Below, one piece after another: positions 8,192 to 16,510 of a stretch of 64,000 nt of DNA (its first letter is position 1; every line of letters begins with the position of its first letter). The position numbers were made by a program, and so were the translations under genes. Where the stretch lies: positions 3,470 through 67,469 of the forward strand of contig CAMLIL010000017.1 of the NCBI GenBank assembly GCA_946480015.1. The letters are read 5' to 3'. Below the pieces are notes generated by a model, which was given only the letters and a program-made list of their open reading frames with translations, was not told the origin of the DNA and searched no databases. The DNA is from an uncultured Oxalobacteraceae bacterium. Lineage in GTDB: Bacteria > Pseudomonadota > Gammaproteobacteria > Burkholderiales > Burkholderiaceae.

Positions 8192-9736
8192 TTAAGCCGA
8201 AGCTTTAAACAGAATGGCGCCCATGACGGCCGCATACGCGCCGATCAGGGACAGCACGGAGGCCCACAGCGCATAGCGCTTCTTCTTGTGGCGCGCCTTT
8301 TGCGCGTCGGTCCAGTTCATGCCGATGCTGCCCAGGATAGGCAGGTTGGTAATTTCGCGCAGCGAGGCCTGGCTGAGGAAGGTCGGGCGCACTTGGCTCA
8401 TCAGCAGCGCCACGCCCAGGCCGGCCCCCAGCGCCAGGGCGAACACCGCCGACATCAGCAGCGGACGGTTGGGACCGACGGGCTTGGTCGGGGCGAGCGG
8501 CGGATCGATCACGCGGAAGCTCATCATGTCGGTGTTGGAGGACAGGTCGCCCGACAGCTTGGCCGATTCGCGCCGCTCGACCAGCTTCTGGTAGTTGGCG
8601 TTGTTGACCGCATAGTCGCGGTTGAGCTGGGCCAGCTGGGCTTCGACGTCCGGCGCGGCGGTGCTTTGCGACTGCAGGCGCGCGGCGCGCATGGAGAATT
8701 CGCTGACGCGGGCGCGCAGCGAGGCCACGCGCGCTTCGGCGGTCGACAGCGCCACGCTCATCTGTTGCAGCATCGGGCTGTAGCCGGCGCCCGGGTCGGC
8801 GCTCGGCTTGTAGTTGCGGACCGCTTCGCGGCGCTTTTCTTCCAGCTGGGCTTGCAGGCGCTTGGCGGCCACGATGTCCGGGTGCGCTTCGGTAAATTGC
8901 ATGCGCAGCTGGTCGAGGTTCTTGTTGACTGCCTGCAGGCGCGATTCGAGGTCGGGATCGACCACCGCCGGCACTTCGATCGGCTTGGCGCTGGCGGTGC
9001 CGGCCTCGGCGGACAGGCCCATCTGGCGGCGGATGGCGTTGCGGGCCTGCTCGGCTTCGGCCAGTTCCAGGCGCGCCTGATTGAGCTGGTCGTTGACGTC
9101 GGTCAGCTTGCCGGTGTAATCGGCGCCGGCACGCGGCAGCAGCGACATGTGCTTGAGTTTAAAGTCTTTCAGCGCATTTTCCGCCGCGCTCAGCTTTTCC
9201 TCGTACACCTTGATCTGTTCATCGATGAACTGGACGGCTTTTTCCGAGTCGCCCTTCTTGCCGCCCACGCTGCCTTCGACGAACAGTTGCAGCAGCGACT
9301 GCACCACATCCTTGCCCAGTTTGGGGTCGGGATTGTTATAGGTGATGGTGTAGATGTCGTCGCGTTCGGTGCCGATGATCTTGATGGCGGCAATCATCTG
9401 GTCGACCTTGGCTTCGTGTTCCTTGACCGTGCCGGAGCGCACGTCCAGGTCCACCGCGCGCATCACTTTCTCGATGTTGGGCCGGCTGATCAGGCTGCGG
9501 CGCATGAAGGCCACCTGCTGCTCGATATTGGGCAGGGTGGTCATGCCGGCCATCAGCGGCTTGAGCAGGCTCTGGGTATCGACGTACACCCGTGCCGAGG
9601 CCTGGTAATCGTTGGGCCGCGCATACACCACCGCCCAGCCGATCAGGGCGACCGTCCACGATACCACCACGGCATACCAGCGGTATTTGCCGAGGGCTTT
9701 GAGGAAAGTGATAATCAAGGTTGTTAATTCGGCCAT
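8192..9736 (-). CDS. XrtA-system polysaccharide chain-length determinant (Wzz family)
   Basis: Inner-membrane polysaccharide co-polymerase of 514 residues. The Wzz domain with its membrane helix lies near the N-terminus (residues 15-40), long periplasmic coiled coils fill the middle, and a second helix near LLMSAVFALALGAGLGVALL and a third near the C-terminus return it to the cytoplasm. The reading frame is open to 9970, but homologues begin at MAELTTLIITFLKALGKYRW, so I chose ATG 9736. First gene of the minus-strand EPS operon; it lacks a fused kinase domain because that is a separate gene just downstream. Confidence 0.92.
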   Translation of the reverse strand: MAELTTLIITFLKALGKYRWYAVVVSWTVALIGWAVVYARPNDYQASARVYVDTQSLLKPLMAGMTTLPNIEQQVAFMRRSLISRPNIEKVMRAVDLDVRSGTVKEHEAKVDQMIAAIKIIGTERDDIYTITYNNPDPKLGKDVVQSLLQLFVEGSVGGKKGDSEKAVQFIDEQIKVYEEKLSAAENALKDFKLKHMSLLPRAGADYTGKLTDVNDQLNQARLELAEAEQARNAIRRQMGLSAEAGTASAKPIEVPAVVDPDLESRLQAVNKNLDQLRMQFTEAHPDIVAAKRLQAQLEEKRREAVRNYKPSADPGAGYSPMLQQMSVALSTAEARVASLRARVSEFSMRAARLQSQSTAAPDVEAQLAQLNRDYAVNNANYQKLVERRESAKLSGDLSSNTDMMSFRVIDPPLAPTKPVGPNRPLLMSAVFALALGAGLGVALLMSQVRPTFLSQASLREITNLPILGSIGMNWTDAQKARHKKKRYALWASVLSLIGAYAAVMGAILFKASA

Positions 9737-10073
9737 CTGGTCATTCTCGCCATGTTGTGCGGTAGGGACGCGCGCGCCCCGTCCATCGAAATGAAATCTT
9801 CGCCTATCATCGCTTGTGCTGGGAGCAATTGCAATTGCATTTTGGAAAAGCGCAGGAAAGGGGCGAGGTAGGAGCTTGGTGGAAACAACACTGTAGAATG
9901 GGTGCCACGCACCGGTCACATGCCGCCCTGCACGGGCGGTGTGTGTATTATACAACTTTACCGTTGGCACTCTGATGGCAGGATTGCAACGCCAGTCTTG
10001 CCGTCGGCGGACGCCCAGCCTTGCCCGGCGTCGCCGCTATTGTAGGGTTGTCAGCCAGAAAACGCTATCGATA
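9737..10073. promoter_or_regulatory. Divergent intergenic region between the EPS operon and the protease gene
   Basis: 337 bp without a credible gene. It must hold the promoter of the eight-gene minus-strand EPS operon and that of the plus-strand protease. Visible features are the inverted repeat AATTGCAATT near 9827 and an AT-rich stretch TGTATTATACAA near 9943-9954. A weak sigma-54-like match on the plus strand is listed separately. I see no copy of the 18-bp motif found upstream of the PEP-CTERM genes. Confidence 0.5.
9965..9980 (+). promoter_or_regulatory. Possible weak sigma-54 promoter for the protease gene
   Basis: TGGCACTCTGATGGCA keeps the -24 GG and -12 GC dinucleotides at the correct 10-nt spacing of the sigma-54 consensus (TGGCACG-N4-TTGCW), with two mismatches including TGGCA in place of TTGCA. 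It ends 93 bp before the protease ATG. It is much weaker than the sites at 16435 and 18451 and may be chance. Confidence 0.3.
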
Positions 10074-10865
10074 ATGCAAAAAACACAAAGCTGCGTTGCT
10101 TCGCTGTCGCTGCTGCTGGGCCTGGCGCTGGGCGGCCTGCCGCAGGCCCATGGCGCCGAGCTGGCGCGCACCGTGGCCGCGGTCAAGCCGGCGGTGGTCG
10201 GGGTCGGCACCTATCAAAAAACCCGCAGTCCGGCCATCGTATTTTCCGGTACCGGCTTCGTGGTGGGCGATGGCTTGTCGGTCATTACCAATGCCCACGT
10301 GGTGCCGGACCTGGTCGACGCCACCGCCGTGGAGGCGATGGGCATCGTCACCGGCCAGGGCGACCAGCTGGCGTTTCGCCCGGCCGTGCTGGCCGGAATC
10401 GACCGCGAGCATGACCTGGCCCACTTGCGCCTGTCCGGCCGGCCCATGCCGGTGCTGCAGCTGGGCGAGCCGGGCGGCGTGCGCGAAGGCGACGAAGTGG
10501 CGTTTACCGGCTTTCCACTCGGTATGACCTTGGGCTTGAATGCCGCCACCCATCGCGGCTTGCTGGCGGCCATTACCCCGATCGTGCTGCCGTCGCTGAG
10601 CGCGCGCAAGCTCACCGCCAGTGCGATCGGGCAACTCAATCGCGCACCCTTCCAGATTTACCAGCTCGATGCGACCGCCTATCCCGGCAACAGCGGCAGC
10701 CCGGTCTACGATCCGGCCACCGGCGTGGTGCAGGGGGTGATTAATATGGTGTTCGTCAAAGGCCTCAAGGAAAGCGCGATTACCAATCCGAGCGGCATCA
10801 CCTACGCCGTGCCGGTGCAATATGTGCGCGAATTGCTACAGCGAGCGCCCCAGCGGGCGAAATAA
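10074..10865 (+). CDS. Secreted trypsin-like serine protease
   Basis: A 263-residue exported S1-family protease. A signal peptide of about 27 residues ends near QAHGAEL. The catalytic triad is legible: His75 in TNAHVV, Asp114 in DREHDLAHL and Ser207 in YPGNSGSP. There is no PDZ domain, so it is a bare protease domain of the HtrA-like trypsin fold. ATG 10074 is preferred over upstream in-frame codons because it directly precedes the signal peptide. It lies between the two arms of the EPS locus, which suggests maturation or turnover of surface proteins, but no substrate is evident. Confidence 0.85.
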   Translation: MQKTQSCVASLSLLLGLALGGLPQAHGAELARTVAAVKPAVVGVGTYQKTRSPAIVFSGTGFVVGDGLSVITNAHVVPDLVDATAVEAMGIVTGQGDQLAFRPAVLAGIDREHDLAHLRLSGRPMPVLQLGEPGGVREGDEVAFTGFPLGMTLGLNAATHRGLLAAITPIVLPSLSARKLTASAIGQLNRAPFQIYQLDATAYPGNSGSPVYDPATGVVQGVINMVFVKGLKESAITNPSGITYAVPVQYVRELLQRAPQRAK

Positions 10866-11016
10866 TCCGCTGCCTGCCTGTGCATCCGGCTTGTGCTTTC
10901 GTTTACAATAAGAAGCACTTTTGCATTTACGCGCAGAAATCAAATTTTCCCAGCGATAACAAACTAGTCCGGCGGCCCGGCCAAGCGGCGGTTGCCGGAA
11001 CCACACAGGAGTCTCC

Positions 11017-11649
11017 GTGAACGCTTTACATAAAACCAATATTTTGCGTGGACTGGCCGCTCTGGCGGTCATCGTGTCTGGCCTGGTGCTGGGCGGCTGC
11101 GCGTCCGCGCCGGTGACGGCGTCGCCGAACATGGCTTCGCCCGCCACCGAATACCTGATCGGCCCTGGCGACGGCGTCAATATCATTGTGTGGCGCAATC
11201 CGGAAGTGTCGATGTCGGTGCCGGTGCGTCCGGATGGCAAGATCACCACTCCGCTGGTGGAAGACTTGCCGGCCGCCGGCAAGACCCCGTCGCAACTGGC
11301 GCGCGACATCGAAAAATCGCTGGCGAAATTTATTCAGCAACCGGTCGTGACCGTGGTGGTGACCAATTTCGTCGGCACCTACAGCGAGCAGATCCGCGTG
11401 ATCGGCCAGGCCGCCCGTCCGCAGGCGCTGCCTTACCGCACCGACATGTCGCTGATGGACGTGCTGATCGCCGTCGGCGGCGTGACCGAATTTGCTTCCG
11501 GTAACAAGGCCAGCATCATCCGCAACGTCGACGGCAAGCTGCAGAAAATGCCGGTGCGCCTGAATGATCTGATCAAGGATGGCGACATTTCGGCCAACGT
11601 CAGCATGCGTCCGGGCGACGTGCTGGTGATACCGGAAAGCTTCTTTTAA
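11017..11649 (+). CDS. XrtA-system polysaccharide export lipoprotein (Wza/EpsE type)
   Basis: Outer-membrane auxiliary lipoprotein of 210 residues that forms or gates the polysaccharide export channel. The lipobox is LGGC with Cys28. The Poly_export domain begins at YLIGPGDGVNIIVWRNPEVS and is followed by SLBB-like segments. It starts at GTG, 6 nt after AGGAG. In many XrtA loci this gene heads the same operon as the chain-length determinant; here it is divergent and separated by a protease gene. The TIGR03027-like family assignment is confident. Confidence 0.93.
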   Translation: MNALHKTNILRGLAALAVIVSGLVLGGCASAPVTASPNMASPATEYLIGPGDGVNIIVWRNPEVSMSVPVRPDGKITTPLVEDLPAAGKTPSQLARDIEKSLAKFIQQPVVTVVVTNFVGTYSEQIRVIGQAARPQALPYRTDMSLMDVLIAVGGVTEFASGNKASIIRNVDGKLQKMPVRLNDLIKDGDISANVSMRPGDVLVIPESFF

Positions 11650-11849
11650 CTGCTGTCGATCTTTCTTACAGGTTTGAGAAAATTCCTACTGGATATACTC
11701 CCCGGCCTGGATCGGGATGTTCCAAGTCTTTGATTTTGCACCGTTTTTCGGTGATGCCTCACGGCAGGAATGTTTCTTGCTAAAAAGTTGTGGAGACGCG
11801 CCCACGGCACGTCGTCTGCCGCTGGGCTAACCATCGAAGGTGTGGATTA

Positions 11850-12407
11850 ATGACAACTGAAAACCAAGACGGCCAGCCTGGCGCAGCCACCGAAGTGCTG
11901 GCCCCGGCGGGCGCAGCGCGCCGCCGCCTGGCGCGCCTGGGCGCTTCCGGCGTCGTCATGACCCTGGCCAGCCAAAGCGCGATGGCGACGACGGTGTGCC
12001 GCGCGCCGTCCGCCGCCTTGTCGGGCAATCTGGTCAGCAAGGCCCCGGTGGGCCAGACGTGCCAGGGGTGCAGCCCTGAATATTGGGCCTGCCAGTCGTA
12101 CTGGAGTGGCTGTGGCGTGAGCCGCAACAACTACTTCAGGGACTATTTCGATGTGCGGGGCATGCAGGGTTTTGGCTCGATCAAGTGCGTCGACGTGCTG
12201 GCATCCACGCTGCACAGCAGCATGGGCATGTATATGATGGCCACCTATCTGAACGTCGTCTCGGGCAGGATTTCCTTCCTGACCACGGAGCGGCTGGCCA
12301 GCATGTGGAACGAGTGGCGCAGGAACGGAAGCTTCGTCCCGGCGGCCGGCGCCAAGCCCTGGAATACCGCCGACATCCTGCTCTATCTGCAGAGCGTCTC
12401 CAGCTAA
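11850..12407 (+). CDS. Cys-rich secreted-looking protein heading the HPr-rel-A unit
   Basis: Unrecognised 185-residue protein. Residues 1-23 are polar, then RRRLARLGASGVVMTLASQ (24-42) resembles a twin-arginine-type signal with a possible cleavage after SAMA (about residue 46). The mature part has six cysteines (50, 71, 74, 81, 88, 113), four of them within 18 residues, plus many Tyr and Trp. It ends with a helical region without Cys. It is followed 19 nt later by the PqqD-like gene, so it is a plausible substrate of the downstream proteins, but that is inference from position and composition. ATG 11850 is preferred to an upstream in-frame ATG at 11790 because it gives a compact N-region. Confidence 0.75.
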   Translation: MTTENQDGQPGAATEVLAPAGAARRRLARLGASGVVMTLASQSAMATTVCRAPSAALSGNLVSKAPVGQTCQGCSPEYWACQSYWSGCGVSRNNYFRDYFDVRGMQGFGSIKCVDVLASTLHSSMGMYMMATYLNVVSGRISFLTTERLASMWNEWRRNGSFVPAAGAKPWNTADILLYLQSVSS

Positions 12408-12426
12408 GGCCTGCGCGCCACCGCCT

Positions 12427-12705
12427 ATGCAATGGTCGATCGTACCGGGCCAGGCATTGCGCCTGCGCCGCTGGGACCACGAATACGTACTGTATAACGA
12501 CCTGTCCGGCGACACCCACCTGCTGGGCGCCGGCAGCGGCGCCCTGCTCGAAGCGCTGCGGCTTGCCCCGGCCGACACCGCCGCGCTGGCGCGCTTGCTG
12601 GGCGAGGCGGCCGGCCTGCCGGCCGATGACGACCTGCTTGCCGAGGTGGGCGCGCTGCTGGACCAGCTGCAAAAGCTCAGCCTGATCGAGGGCCGCCCAT
12701 GCTGA
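12427..12705 (+). CDS. PqqD-like protein of the HPr-rel-A system
   Basis: A 92-residue winged-helix PqqD-like protein. PqqD relatives (RRE domains) bind leader peptides and deliver them to modifying enzymes in RiPP pathways. The conserved pattern YVLYNDLSGDTHLLGAGSGA at residues 20-39 followed by a helical C-terminus fits the family (TIGR04353-type). It overlaps the kinase gene by 7 nt, indicating coupling. Here the partner peptide would most simply be the Cys-rich protein encoded just upstream, but no direct evidence exists. Confidence 0.88.
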   Translation: MQWSIVPGQALRLRRWDHEYVLYNDLSGDTHLLGAGSGALLEALRLAPADTAALARLLGEAAGLPADDDLLAEVGALLDQLQKLSLIEGRPC

Positions 12706-13616
12706 CGGTGGGCGCGCTGACGCCGGCCGCGCTGGCGGCGAGGCTGCGCGGCGACGGTCTCCTGCTCCAGACCGGACCGTTCGTGGCGTGCGTGCGCTCG
12801 CCGATTGCCCAGGTCGCCGAAGGCATCGGCCTGCTGTACGGGGATTACCCTTTGCAGGAGCCCGGCAGCTTCGCCGATTTCCACATCCACATGAAACCCT
12901 CCGGCGGCCTGCGCCGCTGGCTGCGTCCGCAGGTGCATTTCGACCATGACGGCAGCACGCCTTTCCAGGCATTGCCGCGCAGCCACGCCTTCCCGATGTT
13001 CGAATGGGTGTTCAACTGGTGCGTCTCCAGCCGCGCCCACGCCTGGCTGATCATCCACGCCGCCGTGGTCGAAAAGGACGGTTGCGCGGCGATCCTTCCG
13101 GCCCCGCCCGGCTCGGGCAAGAGCACCTTGTGCGCGGCGCTGGTCAACCGCGGCTGGCGCCTGCTGTCCGACGAACTGGCCATGGTCGGCCTGCACGACG
13201 GCTTGCTGCAGCCGCTGCCGCGTCCGGTCAGCCTGAAAAACGCCTCGATCGGGATCATCCAGCGCTACGCTCCGGCTGCCGTGTTCAGTCCGGCCGTGGC
13301 GGAAACCACCAAGGGCACGGTGGCGCACATGCGCGCACCGGCCGCCAGCGTGGCGCGGGCCGGCCAGTGCGCCCGCCCGGCCTGGGTGATCTTCCCCCAG
13401 TACCAGGCCGGCGCGGCGCCCTCCCTGACGCCGCTGGCACGCGCGCGCGCCTTCATGCAACTGGCGCAAAACAGCTTTAACTACAACCTGCTGGGCGCGG
13501 ACGGCTTCGCGGCCATGGCCGCGCTGGTGGAGTCGTGCGCGCACTACCAGTTCAGCTACAGCGCGCTGGACGATGCGATCGCCGTGTTCGACGCCTTGCC
13601 GCGGCCAGCCGCATGA
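12699..13616 (+). CDS. HprK-related kinase A
   Basis: A 305-residue protein with the HPr kinase/phosphorylase fold (TIGR04352-type). The P-loop is PPGSGKST (residues 136-143) and the conserved acidic element SDEL lies at 157-160, matching the HprK active-site region. It lacks the N-terminal HprK_N domain. It starts 7 nt inside the PqqD-like gene and ends in an ATGA overlap with the next gene. Its phosphorylation target is unknown; no HPr homologue is visible nearby, so a role in modifying a peptide or a nucleotidylated intermediate is speculation. Confidence 0.9.
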   Translation: MLTVGALTPAALAARLRGDGLLLQTGPFVACVRSPIAQVAEGIGLLYGDYPLQEPGSFADFHIHMKPSGGLRRWLRPQVHFDHDGSTPFQALPRSHAFPMFEWVFNWCVSSRAHAWLIIHAAVVEKDGCAAILPAPPGSGKSTLCAALVNRGWRLLSDELAMVGLHDGLLQPLPRPVSLKNASIGIIQRYAPAAVFSPAVAETTKGTVAHMRAPAASVARAGQCARPAWVIFPQYQAGAAPSLTPLARARAFMQLAQNSFNYNLLGADGFAAMAALVESCAHYQFSYSALDDAIAVFDALPRPAA

Positions 13617-14695
13617 GCAAACTGCCACTGCTGCTGCAAGTGCTGCGCGGCCCCGGCCGCATGGCCGAACTCGATCTGGCCGAATGGCAACTGGTGCTGC
13701 GTCAGGCGCTGGCCGCCAACCTGAGCGCCAGCCTGCACGCGCTGGCCGCCGAACACGGTGTGCTGGACGCGCTGCCGGCGCAGGTACGCGCCCATCTCGT
13801 CTGGGCCGCTCGCCAGGCGGCGCGCCATGCCCAGGCGGTCGATTGGGAAATCGCCCAGATCGTCCAGGCCTTGCAGGCGCTGGCGCTGGCGCCGATCCTG
13901 TTGAAAGGCGCCGCCTACACGGCCGCGCGGCTGCCGGCCGCGCGCGGGCGCCTGTTTTCCGACGTCGACATCCTGGTGCCGCGCGCCAGCCTGGCGGACG
14001 TGGAATCGGCCCTGCTGCTGCACGGCTGGGTGGGCAGCCACCATGACGCCTACGACCAGCGCTACTACCGCGAATGGATGCACGAGCTGCCGCCCATGGT
14101 GCACGTGCGGCGCGACACCGCCATCGACGTGCACCACACCATCCTGCCGCCGACGGCGCGCGCCCATCCCGACCCGGACAAGCTGCGCGCCCAGGCGCGC
14201 CCGCTGGGCACGGGCAGCGCGGTGCTGGCGCCGGCCGACATGCTGCTGCACAGCGCCACCCACCTGTTCTATGACGGCCAGTTCGAGCACGGCTTGCGCG
14301 ACCTGTTCGATGTGCACCGGCTGCTGGGCAGCTTCGGCGGCGAGGCCGGGTTCTGGGAAGGCTTGCCGGCGCGCGCGGCCGAACTGGAATTGGGACGCCC
14401 GCTGTTCTACGCCTTGCGCTATGCTGAACGCTTGCTGGGCACGCCTGTGCCGGCCGCGGTGTTCGCCGCGCTGGCCTTCGCCCGCCCGGCCGCGCCCGCG
14501 CTGGCGCTGATGGACCAGCTGTTCCTGCGCGCGCTGATGCCGGCCCACGCCAGCTGCGCCACGCCGCTGACCGGCCTCGCGCGCACGCTTTTGTATATTC
14601 GCGGCAACTGGCTGCGCATGCCGCCCCTGTTGCTGGCGCGCCACCTGTTTCACAAGGCTTTCATTTCACCGCGGAATAAGCAGGCCGACGCCTGA
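13613..14695 (+). CDS. Nucleotidyltransferase-family protein of the HPr-rel-A unit
   Basis: A 360-residue protein of the NTP_transf_5 / uncharacterised nucleotidyltransferase family. The catalytic-type motif RLFSDVDILVP (113-123) is preceded by LLKGAAY (97-103), which are the family signatures. It is cytoplasmic, with no signal or membrane segment. ATG 13613 overlaps the kinase stop (ATGA), so it is coupled to it. The family often sits beside PqqD-like and HprK-like proteins in peptide-modification loci; the chemistry is not established. Confidence 0.85.
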   Translation: MSKLPLLLQVLRGPGRMAELDLAEWQLVLRQALAANLSASLHALAAEHGVLDALPAQVRAHLVWAARQAARHAQAVDWEIAQIVQALQALALAPILLKGAAYTAARLPAARGRLFSDVDILVPRASLADVESALLLHGWVGSHHDAYDQRYYREWMHELPPMVHVRRDTAIDVHHTILPPTARAHPDPDKLRAQARPLGTGSAVLAPADMLLHSATHLFYDGQFEHGLRDLFDVHRLLGSFGGEAGFWEGLPARAAELELGRPLFYALRYAERLLGTPVPAAVFAALAFARPAAPALALMDQLFLRALMPAHASCATPLTGLARTLLYIRGNWLRMPPLLLARHLFHKAFISPRNKQADA

Positions 14696-14705
14696 GGGAG
14701 AGCAC

Positions 14706-16307
14706 ATGACCGATTCGCACAATCGCGCCCTTGCCGAGTGGCGCCAGCTGCTGGGCGAGGCCAGCGTGCTGACCGGGGCGGCCGCCCAGGCTGCCTACGG
14801 CGGGGACACCACCGGCGCCGCGCGCACCATCCCGGCGGCCCTGCGCATTGCCGACAGCGCCCGGCTGCCCGACGTGATGCGCGTGGCCCAGCGGCACGGC
14901 GTGCCGGTCTACCCCATCAGCACCGGGCGCAACTGGGGCTATGGCACCGCCCTGGCCGCGCATGATGGCTGCGTCGTCATCGACCTGTCCGGGCTGGCCA
15001 GGATCCTGCATTTCGATCCGGACATGGGCGTGGTCACGCTGGAGCCGGGCGTCACCCAGGCCATGCTGGCCGACTTCCTCGACAGCGGCGGCCATCCCTT
15101 CATGGTGCCGGTCACCGGCGCCGGTCCGCACTGCAGCCTGCTCGGCAATGCGCTCGAGCGCGGTTACGGCGTGACGCCTTATACCGACCATTTTGCCGCC
15201 GTGACCGACCTGGAAGCCGTGCTGGCCGACGGCAGCCGCTATCGCTCGGCGCTGCGCGAGGCCGGCGGCGAAGAACTGGCGCGCCTGTTCAAGTGGGGCA
15301 TCGGCGCCTATTCGAGCGGCTTGTTTACCCAGAGCGGCCTGGGCATCGTCACGCGCATGAGCATCATGCTGGCGCGCCGGCCCGAGAGCATCGAGGTGTG
15401 CCTGTTCAGCCTGAAGGACGACGCCTTGCTGGAAGCCGGCGTGGCGCGCATCCAGGCGATCCTGAGCATGCTGCCGGGCACCGTCGGCGGCATCAACCTG
15501 ATGAACCGCCACCGGGTGCTGGCCATGTCGGCGCCGTATCCGGCCGGCCGGCTGGACGGGCAGGGCCTGATTCCGCCGGCCGTGATGGAAGAGCTGGGGC
15601 GCCAGTACCAGATCATGCCGTGGACCGGCTTTTGCACTTTATATGGCACGCGGGGGATGGTGGCGGCCGCGCAGAAGGAAATCCGGCGCGCGCTGGCCGG
15701 CGTGGCCGGGCGCGTGCTGTTTCTGAACGAGCGCAATGCGGCCTGGCTGCTGAAGGCGGCCCAGTGGCTGCCCGGCGCGCCGGGGCGGCGCCTGTCGAGC
15801 ACGGCGGCGACCCTGGCCAGTTCGCTGGAGCTGGTGGGCGGCCGGCCGAATGAAACCGCGCTCAAGCTGGCGTATTGGCGCAAGGCGGGCGCGGCAGGCG
15901 AGGCGCCGCGCGACCCGGGACGCGATCAGTGCGGGCTGATCTGGTATGCGCCGCTGGTGCCGATGCGGCCGGCCGGGGCGCGCGCCTACGTGCGCATGGT
16001 TACCGATATTACGCGCAAGCATGGCATCGAACCGCTGCTGACCTTCACTTCGCTGAGCGACAAGTTGTTCGACAGCACGGTTCCGCTGCTGTTCGATCGC
16101 GATTCGCCCGCCGCGGTGCGCGCCGCCGAGGCCTGCTATCTGGAGCTGATCGGGGCTGGACGCGAGCGCGGCTGGTTCCCCTACCGCCTGGCCGTGTCGG
16201 CGCTGCCGCGGCTGACCGACTTGCTGGACGATTCCCAGCGCTTTCATGAGCGGCTGCGCAAGGCGCTCGACCCGGACGACCTGCTGGCGCCGGGGCGTTA
16301 TCGCTAA
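14706..16307 (+). CDS. FAD-binding oxidoreductase of the VAO/PCMH family
   Basis: A 533-residue flavoprotein. FAD-binding signatures STGRNWGYGTA (around residue 76) and LLGNALERGYGVTPYTDHF (around 146) closely resemble p-cresol methylhydroxylase / vanillyl-alcohol oxidase flavoprotein subunits. The C-terminal cap and RKALDPDDLLAPGRYR ending also fit. No cytochrome partner and no signal peptide are encoded beside it, so it is probably cytoplasmic and not a classical p-cresol enzyme. It starts 10 nt after the nucleotidyltransferase gene with GGGAGAG as ribosome site, so it is part of the HPr-rel-A operon. Oxidation of a phenolic or peptide substrate is inference. Confidence 0.85.
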   Translation: MTDSHNRALAEWRQLLGEASVLTGAAAQAAYGGDTTGAARTIPAALRIADSARLPDVMRVAQRHGVPVYPISTGRNWGYGTALAAHDGCVVIDLSGLARILHFDPDMGVVTLEPGVTQAMLADFLDSGGHPFMVPVTGAGPHCSLLGNALERGYGVTPYTDHFAAVTDLEAVLADGSRYRSALREAGGEELARLFKWGIGAYSSGLFTQSGLGIVTRMSIMLARRPESIEVCLFSLKDDALLEAGVARIQAILSMLPGTVGGINLMNRHRVLAMSAPYPAGRLDGQGLIPPAVMEELGRQYQIMPWTGFCTLYGTRGMVAAAQKEIRRALAGVAGRVLFLNERNAAWLLKAAQWLPGAPGRRLSSTAATLASSLELVGGRPNETALKLAYWRKAGAAGEAPRDPGRDQCGLIWYAPLVPMRPAGARAYVRMVTDITRKHGIEPLLTFTSLSDKLFDSTVPLLFDRDSPAAVRAAEACYLELIGAGRERGWFPYRLAVSALPRLTDLLDDSQRFHERLRKALDPDDLLAPGRYR

Positions 16308-16320
16308 TTTGCGCGACACA

Positions 16321-16338
16321 ATGTCGGAAAACCTTACA
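16321..16338 (+). promoter_or_regulatory. Putative activator-binding motif upstream of PEP-CTERM gene 1
   Basis: ATGTCGGAAAACCTTACA differs at one position from the copy at 18337-18354. Both start exactly 114 bp before the first base of the sigma-54 promoter of a PEP-CTERM gene, while the DNA between is not conserved. This is the geometry of an upstream activating sequence for a bacterial enhancer-binding protein, plausibly PrsR. Confidence 0.7.
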
Positions 16339-16434
16339 CCCCTCCTTGGGGTGCATCAACAAGCGTGGAATATTTGCGTTTAAGCAATATCGAATCTGAG
16401 GAAAATCAATGACTTGAGAGCAAAAACATACTGG

Positions 16435-16450
16435 TGGCATGCGGATTGCT
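16435..16450 (+). promoter_or_regulatory. Sigma-54 promoter of PEP-CTERM gene 1
   Basis: TGGCATGCGGATTGCT matches the sigma-54 -24/-12 consensus (TGGCAYR-N4-TTGCW) with correct GG-to-GC spacing. It ends 60 bp upstream of the ATG at 16511. The equivalent site precedes the paralogue at 18521. Confidence 0.8.
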
Positions 16451-16510
16451 TTAGTGGTCTCCGTGGGAAGATTGATAGTCCAATCAATATGTAAATTCTT
16501 AGGAGAAACA

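Noticed and set aside
7238..9727. An 829-codon plus-strand frame opposite the chain-length determinant and kinase
   Set aside because: Antisense shadow; the real genes on the minus strand have full family matches.
9892..9907. Minus-strand TGGCACC with a downstream CTACA as a sigma-54 site for the EPS operon
   Set aside because: The -12 element lacks the essential GC, so only half of the consensus is present.
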